A stretch of 64,000 nt of DNA, from positions 11,284,001 through 11,348,000 of the forward strand of contig CM082582.2 of assembly GCA_040954595.2 (NCBI GenBank). The letters run 5' to 3'. This stretch comes from Balanoglossus misakiensis (lineage: Eukaryota > Hemichordata). This document shows positions 26,501 through 39,400 of this stretch, piece by piece; positions within the stretch are counted from its first letter, which is position 1, and each line of letters starts with the position of its first letter. The notes under the pieces are model-generated. The model saw nothing but the letters and a program-made list of their open reading frames with translations. It was not told where the DNA came from and searched no databases. A program made the position numbers and the translations under genes.

Positions 26501-27512
26501 ACGCGTGGGTGATGCTGCATGTACAGTCACGTGATGATCATAAGGGCCGGTTGTCCGAAAGATAAAGGCCCAGTTGTCTTAATCTATGCATATGATTCAG
26601 AAACTACCCGGCAAAGTCAATCTACCGTGAAAGTGATTTAGATATTTATTGTCACCCAGAAGTACACCATTTTGAAAGAAATTTTGCTATCTTCAAAGTG
26701 GTTCTACCTCATTTAAAGTTACAGTTCGGTCGGACTGTTATTAAAACAATCTAAATCTATTCGTCAAAAGGGCGTGACGGGTGTTTCTGAAAGTGCTATC
26801 TGTTCACGCAGCATAAATATTTCATCAACAATTTCTATCTGCAGAACATTACATGGCAGTCTTATCTTATCACTCGACAGATAACCTTAACGGAAGTTTG
26901 GTCATTTTAATTGAAATTTGTTATCTGGTTCATCTAAGTTATACCTCACGTTTTGTCGAAAAAGTAGAATAAGTTTCTTCGACACAGTCGGAGAGACAAC
27001 TAGTGAAACAAACGAAAAGACGGGTGCCCTTGATAAAGACAGAAGTGACGACTCATTCTTCGTATAGCTAAAATCGTATTATTTAGATCCACGTTGGACA
27101 TTTTTATTTTGCAGACATGTGCAAAGCGATTTCAATCATTATTATCGAAAATGTTCATGTATTTTTTACGCCCCCTCCCTTAACAAAAACATACACAAAG
27201 ATTGAAACGTAGGACAAAATTAAGACCTCTACCATCACAGCACATTGTAATAAATCAACTTGATTTATAAATTATTCAAACCCCACTACAATATTGATTT
27301 TAATAATTTATTCTGAATGCAGCGCGTAAGCTTCGGTTAAGATTCAACTGATAACCATAGAAAGGACTTGCAACACACAACAAAGCAACATCTTTACACA
27401 GTATTCCGATAAGGCAGATGAGGCATCAGAATTTTTAATTGTGTTCTCTCGACAGAATCTCCAGGTCCGTCGCTGCTGCTCGCGGTTGGGATATTGATCC
27501 ATCCACGGCCTG
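23511..27512. other. Intergenic region between channel genes A and B
   Basis: I see no further coding exons. Possible poly(A) signals for gene A are AATAAA at 24320-24325 and 24473-24478. A pair of 13-base inverted repeats at 25312 and 25746 is annotated separately. The open frames at 23300-23842 and 25919-26236 show no domain and no conserved splice pattern. A TCACGTGA site lies at 26527-26534. Confidence 0.55.
25312..25746. mobile_element. Possible MITE bounded by 13-bp inverted repeats
   Basis: AAAGTGGACGGTG at 25312-25324 recurs as its exact complement at 25734-25746, with weaker similarity continuing inward (…CAGACA). The 435-base AT-rich interior has no coding potential. Target-site duplications are not clear, so the element is only suggested. 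Confidence 0.35.
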
Positions 27513-30500
27513 ATGCATCAGTTCTCGTTCACTATTATGACCACATCAGCCTCGCCAGACAGCAACGACTCACCACCGTCGCCGACCATGGAGACTTTAG
27601 GAGACGCCAACGGGTCAGCCGTCACCGCCGACGACGTCACGGATTTTTCGCCGGTGAAAGACGAAAGGGAAGACAAAACCCACAAGGAAATTATAAAGGA
27701 ATTTGTTCGGAGTACCAGTTGTCACTGCCTCCCGAGAATTATCGGCGCCAGATCGACCAAAAGTAGACTTTTCTGGTCAGTTGTGTTCTGCGCGGCAGTT
27801 TTACTTTTTATTGTCCAGGCCAGCAAACTAATAGTTCTGTACGCGTCGTTTGAACTCGCTGTTCGGATTGAGGATGAGACCGTGCAGAATATATCGTTCC
27901 CCGCCGTAACGATATGCAACACTAATAAACTGCGCCTTTCCAAAATCGAAGAAAGCGAGTTTTCAGATTTGGCAAAGACGGATCCAGATCATCCAGACAC
28001 GATACACCGGATGCTTTCATATCCAGGTAGGCACACAATTTAATTGTCTGTGAATATTGTTCTACTAGATTCAGTTCAGTCTTACAGCCACTGGCATGGT
28101 GATGAAGATGACACAGTATTGAGTTTTAATAATTAATGTTGTTAAACCAAATTAGGGTTCTACCTGACCCTAACCGCACACGTGGAAGAACACCTAGAGC
28201 TATTTCCCTCAGCACAGAACTGTCCAGGTGAAATTGTGACTAAAACAATGCACTGTATGACGCCATTGGCCCACTCTACCGACTTTTATCTGTCGGGATA
28301 TGCAAACTAGCTGTCTTAAGTAGGAGTGATTAATATCGGTGATTTAGGACACCATATTAAAAGCAGTCTAATCGAAAATGAAAATTAGTAGTTACACTTC
28401 AATAATGAACAGCCTGAGAACCCATGGACATAGAATTAATCATTGGACACGGGGGGGGGGGGGGGCATCAGGTCACTCTCGAAACTCACTGTCAATTTTT
28501 ATTTCACTTCTAATTGCCCAGCACTCAAGTCCACGGATGAATCGCCTGATTCGTGTTTACCTGGCGATTACATGTGCGCCGACGGCGAACGTTGTATTAA
28601 ACCGCACTTGAAATGTGATGGCTATTTCCACTGCTGGGACGGCCTCAGCGACGAAATCAACTGTACTTATCGTAAGTAAGATCACCTGTAATCTCGTGTG
28701 CTCTGACGAACATCATGGTTATGTAATGTAATGGCCGAGGATGATGGTGATAATGACGAAGACGTAGATACTAGTCCATGGTGTTTTCTCTGTTTCACTA
28801 CACTGTTAACCTTCAACACCTCAAATAATATCTAGGCCTGGGCGTGTTGTGAAATATGATAATGTAACTTTTATTATCCAAGCTCCGTGTCGGTCGGAAG
28901 AATTTAACTGTGGCAGAGCAGGTGAATACGGCGTCTGTATCCACGAGGACCGAAGATGTGACGGAGTTCAACATTGTTTCGGAGGGGAGGACGAGGAAGG
29001 CTGCAGTCGCGGTGAGTTTCAAATCGTGATCAGCAAACAATTTCCACTCATAGTGAAATCAAAAAGTCCTACACAGTACTCCACACACAAACAAACACCT
29101 GCTTCATCAAACTTTCCTTTGGTGTGTTTCCTTCGAAGATTCTTGTACTGCCGGCTTTCTGTGTGACGTCGATCAAAATGGAAGAGGGACGTGTCTGCCA
29201 AACGACAAGGTGTGTGACCGGTTTCCAGACTGCTCGGACCGAACAGATGAATTCGGCTGCAACTACAGTAAGCATACACCTTCAGAATCTGAAAAAAAAA
29301 TACACTTTCTAAATTGATAGATTTTTGAATCGGAAAAAATTCATCTGCATATTAAAGACCTCTCGCACCCGTCTGGTATGCGAGCTACCACAGTGCGAGG
29401 GCGCTGTATCTCACCTGTTTTACTGTGCGACTCTTGTTTTTCCACACGTCTCCTCCTTTGTCCCTCTCCTCCCCCAGATGTGTCATGTGGTAAAGAGTTG
29501 ACGGCAACCTCGTACCCGGCTTCACTTTACTCGCCGAGATATCCAGAGCCTTACGAGAAAAACGAATCGTGCAAAGTTCACATCAACGCGGAAGAGGACA
29601 GTTGCATTGAGATCTCCTTCCTGGACATGAACATGGAACAGCACAGCGTATGCAAGAACGACTTCCTCATGGTAAGCAACCCTCAGCCTTCTCAATATAC
29701 CTGTCGAATCGATGTACACAGGTCTTGGTTATCAGTGTTCTGTCTCCCTTCTCAAGATCTGGTTCTCACACTGTACAATATAGAGGGACTGTGGTTATAC
29801 CACCTTTAGTTTCATGTTTATTTGATCTCTTTCTGCAGATTACAGATGTGCACTTCGAGGAAAACTTCAGCGTCAAACTTTGCTCTGGTCGCATTCCGGA
29901 TCGCTGGGTGTCTCTCTCGAATGCCGTGCGCGTTTGGTACCGCACTGACAGCATTCACCATAACCTGGGGTTTCATTTGCAATACAAGGCCGTCAAGTGC
30001 CCGAGTCCCGGGAATTGGACGACCGGTAATTGGTCTGTGGTAAGTGAACGTTTCAGTCACCGATGTTTTGCAAATAATCCCCTCCTTTGCCTGAACTTGG
30101 ATTGAAGTTCTTTGTCTGGCAGATTGTTCTAATGACGCTCCCTCTTATATCTATTATTGTCAAAGTGCTCGGAGGAGTGCGGTGGTGGAACTCAGTTGAG
30201 AGAAGTAAAATGCAAGTTGTCCACGGGAGAGGAGAGGGAGGTCTGCCCGGGAATGATGCCTCAACGACAGAGAACGTGCAACACGCAATTTTGTTTCGGA
30301 CCGGGTACGCAAATCTATATCAATTATCACGTGCACTTTCTGAAGGCAACCGTCCGAACAGTCAGGTGTGATGTAATTTGAATGTCGAGTTGTGAACAAT
30401 TCCATTGGAGATGCTTTATGAATTTGCATTCTGTTTTTGCAGGCGACATTTGCGGAAAGACAATCAACCACTGTTGTCATCGTATTCGTTCGGAGGGATA

Positions 30501-33500
30501 TCTGGAAGGAGGATATGCAAATGGCATCAAATGTTCTTACTTCATCGTCAATCCGAATCCGAAAGGATGTGTCAATATTACAATTCAGACAATGTCTCTG
30601 GCAGACAGTAAAGGTTGTTCGAAAGATTTCATCAAGGTAAAGCTACAAAACCATCTTGCTTTTTTGCAGTGTTTTGCATTTTCGAGAAAGTGAATTGATA
30701 AATGAATTGTTCGAACTTGACCGATCAATATTTCACCCCCCCCCCCCCCCCCAGTTCGAAGACCTGCAAACGCCGTCTCTCACGATGAAATTCTGCGGAC
30801 AAACGACGGCCACTCAGGACCCAGCATTGCTGTGGAACTCCTACTCGGAGAAAGTCCGAATTACCTTCAACACGGATGGCGAGAAGCTCGTAGGTTCAGA
30901 CGAGGATGGCTACCAAATCCGATACGATTTCGTTCCGTGTGGTGTGTGGCACCAGTCGCCATGGAGCAAGGTAAGCTCGCTTGAAGAAAATTGCTTTGAA
31001 AAAAAGGAATGGACCATAGTTACAAGAAATCTGAAGAAAAGCGTGCTGTAACTTCGATGATTCTAGTGACGTTAACCATTATTCGTTCGTTATTGTACCC
31101 TCTCCAATTCAGTGTACAGTGGCTTGTGGGATAGGAAAGAAATTTCGCAAAGTTAACTGCAGAAGTCGGGCAACCTGGACAATCGAGCCGGATTCCTACT
31201 GCACGGGTCCGAAGCCCCCGGACACAGAACCTTGCACCGGGCGGGAGGCGTGTGAAGCCCGCTGTAAGTATCACCGAATCTCAAGTATCATTAATCCTTT
31301 TGGAGTTTGCAGTAGTTTAGTTGGTGGATGGTGAGTTTAGTTAAATACTAGTAGGCAGATATTGTTATATATTTTAGAGACACTGCTCTGTTCAAAACAT
31401 GTGAGGATAACTCCTTGTCCGAGTATAGTGTACATAGACAAGATTGAAGAGTATAGCACGAAACAACTAACAAATGCGTGGAATGTTTCCTTGCAGCCGC
31501 GTTCGTGTATGAATACAAGAAAAACTGGTGCTCAGACAAACTGGGTGTACGTGTTGACGTCAGACTCTGCGAAGAGTTCGACCGCCTGTACGCGCAGACC
31601 AACAAGTTTTTACACGTGCCGAAGACTAACCCGACTTGGCGAGGTAACAACATATTTAGCTTGGGTGTGCACAGTGCAATAACCTGGACATGGTCTGAGT
31701 CATTTGTACACATGAATTTTCAAAACACATTTTGACGTTGGCCGCGGAGGTCGTGGTAATTCACCACTTTTGAGCTTTACCTGAACGTCTCTGGATATAT
31801 CTTGTGACATCTTGACCTTTAATATTTCATGCTTGACGTTCTTTCAGATTACTTGATATATAGCTCATCGCCTGACTACAGTGACTTGCGCAGTGTGCTG
31901 AAGCTGAACAAAGCCGAGTTGTCAGATTTTGGCCACCAACTTGAAGATCTCGTCATACAGTGCTCATTCAATGAAGAGACATGCGACCTTTCAAGGTATG
32001 GAGTGTTTTCCAGTATCCAAATTTAGAAAATTGTTGAATGATTCTTATATATATTGTAAGTATAAGTCAAAGGGGACAATCAGTACAAAGTTCATAGTAG
32101 AATAGTCAAAGTTGAATGTCTTATTCACATGATGTTCTCTAGCAAAAAGTAACATACTGAATACAAAACAGTTATGTTTCTGATATTACCCATAGGGATT
32201 TTATTAGAGTACAGAGTGATGTCTATGGCAACTGTTACACGTATAACCATGGGAGACAGGGCGCCCAGAGAAAATATACTGACGGCGAACTTGTTGGGAC
32301 AGGTTAGTTCACAAACTTGACTTTGCCATTGGGAAACTAAACAAGCCACAAAAGGAGTATTGCTATGTTAGTGTTTCAGAAACGGTGTCGTCATGGGAGA
32401 ACTTCTGTTAATTGTTGATACATGGTGTTTTCAGGTCTGAAGTTGACGTTGTTTATCGAGCAAGACGAGTATGTTCCCCTATATGGACAGGATGCAGGCG
32501 TACGAGTTGTCATTCACCCTCCCGAGATCACCCCTTTCCCAGAAGATTATGGCATCAACATACCACCGGGAAGAAAGGGATACATTGCAATCAGGAAGGT
32601 GGGGGATTATATGATTAGAGGAGTATACTGTTTTAATCCTAAAAGTGACTTGTTATCTGTTTCCAATGATAACGGTTGCATGCCATTTATTTTTTTAGGA
32701 CTCATTTGTCATGGAAGGCTCACCATTCCTTGATTGTACTGATCGACGAAAATTCCAGTCCATTTATGGCGAAGATTACGACTACTCTGTTGCGGTAGGT
32801 CTCGATTCTGTTCCAATGTTTGTTGATTGATTGATTGATGAGGGGAAATGATAGCACGTGATCATCGAAAGACCATGACACTGGCATATTAACTCTATCG
32901 ATCCACAGGCCTGCCACAAGTCTGCAGTTAATAAATACATAATGAATATATGCGGGTGTGTGGACACAATTTGGTTGGAGGACAAAGGCAACGAGCAGTG
33001 CCTTGTTACCAAGGAAACGCAAGGTAAGTCATCTGTAATAAAACGAGACTTCCCGGTGATATTTCGAATAATGTGGCCTATATCAATGTTTGCCAAACAG
33101 TTCCTAAACCGCGTTTGTTTTTATGTACATATTAAGCGTGCACTTCTTTTTTCAGAACGCTGTAGACAGTTAGTCCGCTTCGTTTATCGCCGTGGTCTCC
33201 TGAAGAATAACTGCCAACAGTCATGTCGGTAGGTGGATGGATGTCACTAAAAGTTTTCAGAATATAAGCTGGATTAAATAATTAATACTTAAAAACAGAG
33301 GTAAACAACAGTAATATTTTTGTTCATGTTACAGACGAACTCAGTACTCATCAACGGTATCTTTATCGCAGTGGCCATCCAATAAGCATATGGTGAGTAG
33401 TATTTTAATATTGCTCTGGTCTGTTAAAAACGAACGGTTATAATAACTAAATATGTTACCAATTTGTATGGAAAATATACTTCGCTTTTATCCATTTGTT

Positions 33501-34259
33501 TGTATTAACGTACTTGAAAAAATGCTACTTTGCAGCCGGGTCTGTTTAAGATTCTACGCCCGATCAACCCTAAAGTGCAGGAAACAGTAGTGGGTGCAGC
33601 GTCAGCTAGGTAAGTATATTTGGACTCGCATATCAGCAAATTTTATGAGATCGTCGGAAAATAGAAGAATGGAAGAAGGGGAGGGGGAGAGAAACTGATT
33701 GACTGACTGACTGAGCGACAGTCAAACAGAAATGTAAATGAACATCCATTCTTTCAAAAATTATTCATATTAGATTATGTCATCCGTTCTTTTCAGGGAT
33801 AACCTCTTGTCATTAGAGATTGCCTATGAAGAACCCAACTACCGCAATACTATCAGCAGTCCCAGATACTCGGTAAGGGCCGTTGTTGTGTGGTTTGCAT
33901 CTCTCCACTCTAATCAAAAACCAGACGTATTCTATTAACTGATGTCCTAATAAGGCACAATGCATTGTGGGTTGATTTCATCAAATCCATCATGGCGGAA
34001 TGATCTGATTTCAGTACTCTGTGATCCGTTCTAGATTGACCAGTTGACTGCTGACATCGGTGGGTTATTCGGCCTGTATCTGGGCATCTCCCTGATAACA
34101 GTGGTCGAATTCATAGAGCTGGTATACGACTTGTACTGCTACTTCATCTCCTGGAAAAGAGTGGACGAGAAAAAGCAGAAGACCAAGCAGCGAGATCACA
34201 AGAGATATGACCTTGCACCGACCACCGCTGGCCCCGACGAATTTGGAACCCGCGTATAA
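27513..34259 (+). CDS. DEG/ENaC channel B with LDLa3-CUB-TSP1-CUB-TSP1 ectodomain; His-Gly motif altered to His-Cys
   Basis: Twenty-one exons: 27513-28026, 28522-28671, 28883-29011, 29139-29267, 29478-29671, 29839-30039, 30166-30304, 30443-30636, 30755-30970, 31113-31263, 31497-31643, 31848-31995, 32196-32302, 32435-32598, 32699-32794, 32909-33023, 33156-33228, 33335-33392, 33536-33609, 33797-33872, 34035-34259. They give 1099 residues. An in-frame ATG at 27537 (1091 residues) aligns better with gene A's MTT start and may be the true one. The intron phases and domain order match gene A. The near-invariant His-Gly of the N-terminus, whose glycine matters for gating in ENaC, is His71-Cys72 (codon TGC 27726-27728). 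TM1, FPAVTICN, the Cys-rich core, degenerin-site Ala1031 and filter GIS (1042-1044) are otherwise intact. The C-terminal tail is the longest of the set, rich in Lys/Arg, and ends in GTRV, a class-I PDZ ligand pattern. The acceptor of exon 9 abuts a run of 17 C. Confidence 0.92.
28451..28465 (+). repeat. Poly-G run (15) in first intron of channel gene B
   Basis: Fifteen uninterrupted G lie 56 bases before the first LDLa exon. They form the third 15-base G run in the window and may be relevant to RNA structure near the acceptor. Confidence 0.9.
30736..30752 (+). repeat. Poly-C run serving as polypyrimidine tract of channel gene B exon 9
   Basis: Seventeen C run directly into the AG acceptor at 30753-30754 of the second CUB2 exon. 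A pure C tract is unusual as a splicing pyrimidine tract and prone to length change. Confidence 0.9.
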
Positions 34260-34607
34260 AAATACCCCCTGTTTAACAAGGACACGGTGGAGAGATTTTC
34301 CACCTGCGAGCATGAGCAGATCATTCGGAACGTCTTCGAGAGTATATTACGATTTGTAACATTTGCCATTCAAACGTTGAATCAGACTATATGAGGACAC
34401 GCGGAGACCCCGGAAATGGCGTACTTATTTGCATATACAGTATTCACAGTGTAGATCGGTTATGCAAAGCAAGATGGCAGCCCGAAAGATAAACGTCAAC
34501 AAACAGCAAAATCCAGTTGTGTTTAGGGTCACCCCAGTCATCTTACTTCGGCAATGAATGATATTTACTTTTTCATATTTGATTGGCGCATGTCCTTGAC
34601 CTTTTGA

Positions 34608-34613
34608 AATAAA
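34608..34613 (+). terminator. Polyadenylation signal of channel gene B
   Basis: AATAAA lies about 350 bases downstream of the TAA at 34257-34259, in an A/T-rich stretch. Confidence 0.5.
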
Positions 34614-36330
34614 AATATCACCAAAACAATTTACCTTGGAGCTCTCTCCAAAGTGTTTACAAAAACAAACGGTACCAATTATGGGGGGATGTTGTATATA
34701 TGATAATCACGTTTCTCATTACATATTTTTCATTACATATTTACATATACAAATTTTATTACATTAACATATTGTAACCAATTTCTTTTAAGTGTGTGTC
34801 GAATTTTAGACTACCATTCCAAGATGTGTAATGTTATGTCTTTCTGAAAACATCAGAGTAATTTTACAAAAGCACAGACTGCCAGGAGACAACTTTTAAG
34901 TTTAACGTTTTTCTAGAAAGTTCGCTGTAGCGCGCTGACCTCAGCCTAGTGATTGCATAAGACTTGCTGTGAGTTTGAATGGCTGGGTTCAGTTCTTTTT
35001 CATTTGCATATTGATATGTATACACCTGGCATTTACTACTTAGGTGAAGTTGATTGACCTAGTAGTGTAGAAATTTAAATACTCGGGTCAAGCAGACCCA
35101 ATCAGCTTTAGCAGTTGTGAATATGCTGTCAGCTGGACCATGCATCAGAGCTCTGTCTGGATTTTGGCAGTGGACGTGTTCACAACTCACTGGAAGTGCA
35201 TACAAGACAGAACTCCACCAGTTTCTGTCTATCTACTCGCCATTAAAGGACTAGTCCGGCAATTTCCGGTCCTGAAGACTGTGTGTAAAGCTTGCAACTG
35301 TCAACTCTTCAGCAAGCCTCCCTACAGTGGATCGATATCATTTCTGCAACAATGCAAGTCGTGTACGTGTAGTCACTACCTGCCACTCGCCGAATCCGCG
35401 CATCGAGCAAGTCCTACGCATCACTCGTCTCGGATCCCGTCTAGGACCAATTCCCACGCAAGCCATGCTTCGCGCACGGAGCTTTGCAAGGCAAGACAAG
35501 AGACTGAATTTAGACTTTATGTGAATTTTGTCAACACCATAATTTTCTGGTGTAGGTTCATCCTGCAGTGTTTGTTAATCATTGTTCAGTATAGTTTTCT
35601 AGTGGAATTATAGGTCTTTGACCAAAATAACCGTAATTCGCTCTGTGTCGGTGTGCCTTCCTCCATCCCAATATTCCACCCATGCCCGTCATTTTCCGAC
35701 GGGGAATAAATTACGTCGCAGCTGTGCCGTATATTTTGACCATTTGATATTGTTGGGGACTGTTTTGACACGGGGACTATTTGCTCTTCATAAGTTATCG
35801 TCAATGTCATCCCAAAGCGTGGGAAGCCCATTCACTCTTTCTATCTCAGTCCCGATAGAATGATTCGGTTTGTTTTCGAATGAAAACAAAATTATTCATA
35901 GTCTACTTGACACTGTTTATCAGTGTTTTTTTCTAGCATATTAATTATGGATTGTCCATGCTGGCTGCCGTTCGGAGATAAAGTTCACTGAATAATTCAT
36001 GCGGTACTATAACGTATGCATAAGGATACTCAGCACGATGTTAACTTTCACCAACGGTCCTGGAGGTGTTGGGAATAACGAGAGATGTGGGTAATCAGTC
36101 AGTTGAGGTTTGTTTGGATGAAAATATGTTATTTTCATGTCCCTTTAATGCTATCTAACATGACGAAATTAACCAATTTTTTTCCCAAAGAAGCTTTAAA
36201 TTGCATACGTTATCGTACTATATGAATTATTCTAACCCTCGGGTGCCACGATAATTGGCTTTTGCCAGTTTGGAGATAGTTGACTGACTGACTCGTCTCT
36301 GTCGTCCTGCAAATTTCAGTTGCCGAGGTC

Positions 36331-36342
36331 GATCACGTGACC
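36331..36342. promoter_or_regulatory. E-box GATCACGTGACC upstream of channel gene C
   Basis: A CACGTG site embedded in GATCACGTGA lies about 140 bases upstream of the preferred start codon of gene C. It matches 10 of the 12 bases of the gene A site at 12886-12897. Function is inferred only from this recurrence. Confidence 0.35.
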
Positions 36343-36483
36343 GGTGCGATTAGAAGTTATTAGACAGTGCATTTGTCCATCGCATGAAGCTTACATATTA
36401 TGATACTGGCCATTTCTCTGGTTAGATACACTGGCACTGCGCACGGTATAACAGGTGCTAGACTCTTACTTGTCCTGAACAAT

Positions 36484-39400
36484 ATGGGCCTACAGATTCA
36501 TGACGCTCCTGCTGACATAAAATCTCGCGGTCCCGGCGAAAGAAACTGCGGCAATCTCGTCAAACGATTCGGGATGTCGACAACGTGCCACGGACTTCCA
36601 AAAATCATCGTCGGCGACTCGTTACCAAAGAAGTTGACCTGGCTGGCTATATTCCTTACCGCGGTGGGAGTCTTTACATTCCAAGCAAGCGAGCTCGTCA
36701 AACTGTTCCTGGAGTATGACGTCAGGGTGAACATTGAGATCGGAACGGCGCCCAGTTTGCCCTTCCCGGCGGTGACGATCTGCAACACCAACAAGCTGCG
36801 GCTGTCGGCGATCGAAAAAAGTGAGCACAGACCTCTGGCAACGACGGATCCCGACCACCGGGACAGTATTCACAGGCTTCTATCATATGACGGTAGGTTC
36901 TCTGATCAGCTTTTGTGAATGCCATTGCACCATACCGTACGCATGTATTACCTTGGGTTTTATTAAATATATCATGTTTCATGTTTTTTTTCCAACCGGA
37001 GATTAATTTTAAATATAAAAGGATATCAACTCATGTTATCATGGACCCCTATACATAATTTTCTTTGTTTGCTTCCTTCAGTCCCTTGTTTATATGGAGA
37101 TTACGAATGTGCTGACGGTCAACGCTGCATCAAACAACATTTGAGATGCGATGGTTATTTCCACTGCTGGGATGGCTTCAGTGACGAAGTCAACTGTAAT
37201 TATCGTAAGTGCATTCATAATTAGCTTCAATCATAATTTCGCGATTTGGGAGTTGGGACTTTTCATCTGTAACCCGAGACCTTCACGTTAACATATTGAA
37301 GTTTTCATTATTAATAATTGTGTACATTGAGAAGAAAATTGCTTATATTTGACTTTTAACAACAAGAAGTTGCTGAATTATTTACTTAATGTGTTTCCCC
37401 CAGCACCATGTGGCGATGAAGAGTTCACCTGTCACCGAGCAGGTTTCCATGGTATTTGCATCCCTGAAGGAAAGCGTTGCGATGGCTTCGATCATTGCCC
37501 AGACGGAGAAGATGAACAGAACTGTCGTAAGTATTTACGCCAATAGAGCAAAGCTTCCATCGTGCATTTTCTCGTTCTTCGTGCTGTTTTGGCAATCACG
37601 ATATCAAGATACTGTGTGCAACTTTCAATATTTTTTGTTTTATTCCTACTTGACCAGCTGTGTGCTCCGGTGGTCTTCCTTGTGACTTTGGACTTGGTGC
37701 TTCCGGTTACAAGTGTGTGCCAGTCGACAGAAAGTGTGATCGGTTTCCCGACTGTGTTGACGGAACCGATGAAAGTGGTTGCGATTTTGGTGAGTTGTTT
37801 TTACTACGAATTCAGCAATTACCATTTGGCTAACAATCGATCATGTGAGGAGTTTGATTGCATTTTTGATGTTTTCTTTTACAGGGGACGACTGCATGCT
37901 AGGGATGATGTTAGCCACGAAAACCCCGTCGATATTGTACTCGCCAAATTATCCCTCAAACTATAAGAATAATATGTCGTGTACAACACACGTGACAATA
38001 CAGAATAAGGGACAGTGGTACGGGGGAGATGATGATGCCTGTATCTTAGTTTCCTTTTTGGAGCTGGACATCGAGCAGAGTGTAAACTGTGAAAATGACT
38101 ACGTCGAGGTTGGTTGCCATACCATCAGTTAGTTGTCTTCTATTTTGTTATACCTTGTCACTTGTACTATCAATTTTTATACACCATCCGTTATGGACAG
38201 AATTTGTGCGGTTGTTAAAAGGCAATAGTGAACCAGAAAGAGCATTAAGGTTGTATAATATTACTGCTATCCATTCTTATTACCTTGTGAAACAGACTGA
38301 AGATTTCGAAAACGCGAATATTACTGTACGATATTGCGGAAGCAAGACGCCGCCATCTTGGATTTCGTCATCGAGTGACGTCACCATCAAATTCGTCACG
38401 AACAGCAACGTTGCTGGCAGGGGTTATCGTGTCCAGTACTCATCGACCAGTTGTCCTTCATCGCGTTACTGGGAAGTTTCTCCTTGGAGTGAGGTTGGTA
38501 CAGTGGTTGTGTGAATGACCATGTATGTATCAATGTTGTTCCTTCTTTTACTGAATGGTTAATATTGGAGCCCACCAATTAATGTAAAGTTCAAGGCTTA
38601 CAGTGTGCAACTCTCATTTCTCTATCCAGTGTACAAAGACCTGTGGTGGAGGGTACCGACACCGTGGCATTGCTTGCAATCACGAGGGATCCATATCCAA
38701 TCTTCCTTCGAATGACACTCAAGCAACGAAGCAATCAGACCTTGACGACGTCTTCGAAGTCGACCACGCTGCCATCTCTCTGTGTAAACCACCCGGGTCA
38801 TTGCCTGTGACCGCAGAGTCTTGTGAAACCACATTGTGTCCTGGAGGTAAGTTACAAGTGCTGTTTGAAGCTCGAAGTATAGTAATTCACCCATACGCAC
38901 CACTGAACTTGGTCGATTGAATCAGTTTTCTTTATAAAACATCCCATTTTTCGCCCATATTTGTATATTTTCAGAAGATTATTGCGGCGAGGTGCTGAAC
39001 GAATGTTGCAAGGAAATCACGTCACCAGGGTTTCCAAACACTTATCCGCCCGATGTGGACTGTGTTACAGAGATTATCAACGATGGAGGGTGTATTGTTC
39101 TCAGTGTGATTGAACTGGACATTGTGGACAGTGAGGATTGTCATAAGGATTATCTCGAGGTATACTTAATTTGGGGAGTTATAGCATGATAAATGAAATA
39201 GACCATACATGCACCCGTTTATCATGTTCGCCACACAGTTGTATCATTCTCCAGCACCTTATGGTGTAAGTTTTAATAGAAACCGTTTTGTTCATATCAA
39301 ACAGTATGGTGAAATTCAACCGGACGGAAGTACAAGAAGGCAACGATTTTGTGGACGACAATCTGGCTTGCGAATGATGTCGTCATCAAGTTCGGTTCGT

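Larger units (their letters stand above)
34260..36483. other. Intergenic region between channel genes B and C
   Basis: This region contains the likely gene B poly(A) signal (AATAAA at 34608-34613, about 350 bases after the stop). An open frame at 35140-35613 (157 codons) shows no domain, signal peptide or paralogue in the window, and I regard it as chance. A short GACT tandem repeat occurs near 36281-36295. A TTTCATTACATATTT-like direct repeat is seen at 34714-34745. Confidence 0.5.

Noticed and set aside
34926-34998. Possible tRNA-derived SINE head (box A/B-like GTAGCGCGCTGA and GGGTTCAGTTC)
   Set aside because: The box B match is poor, no cloverleaf can be drawn with confidence, and no second copy is seen in the window.
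35140-35613. 157-codon open frame between channel genes B and C
   Set aside because: No domain, no signal peptide, no paralogue and no conserved splice sites. Its composition resembles translated non-coding DNA.
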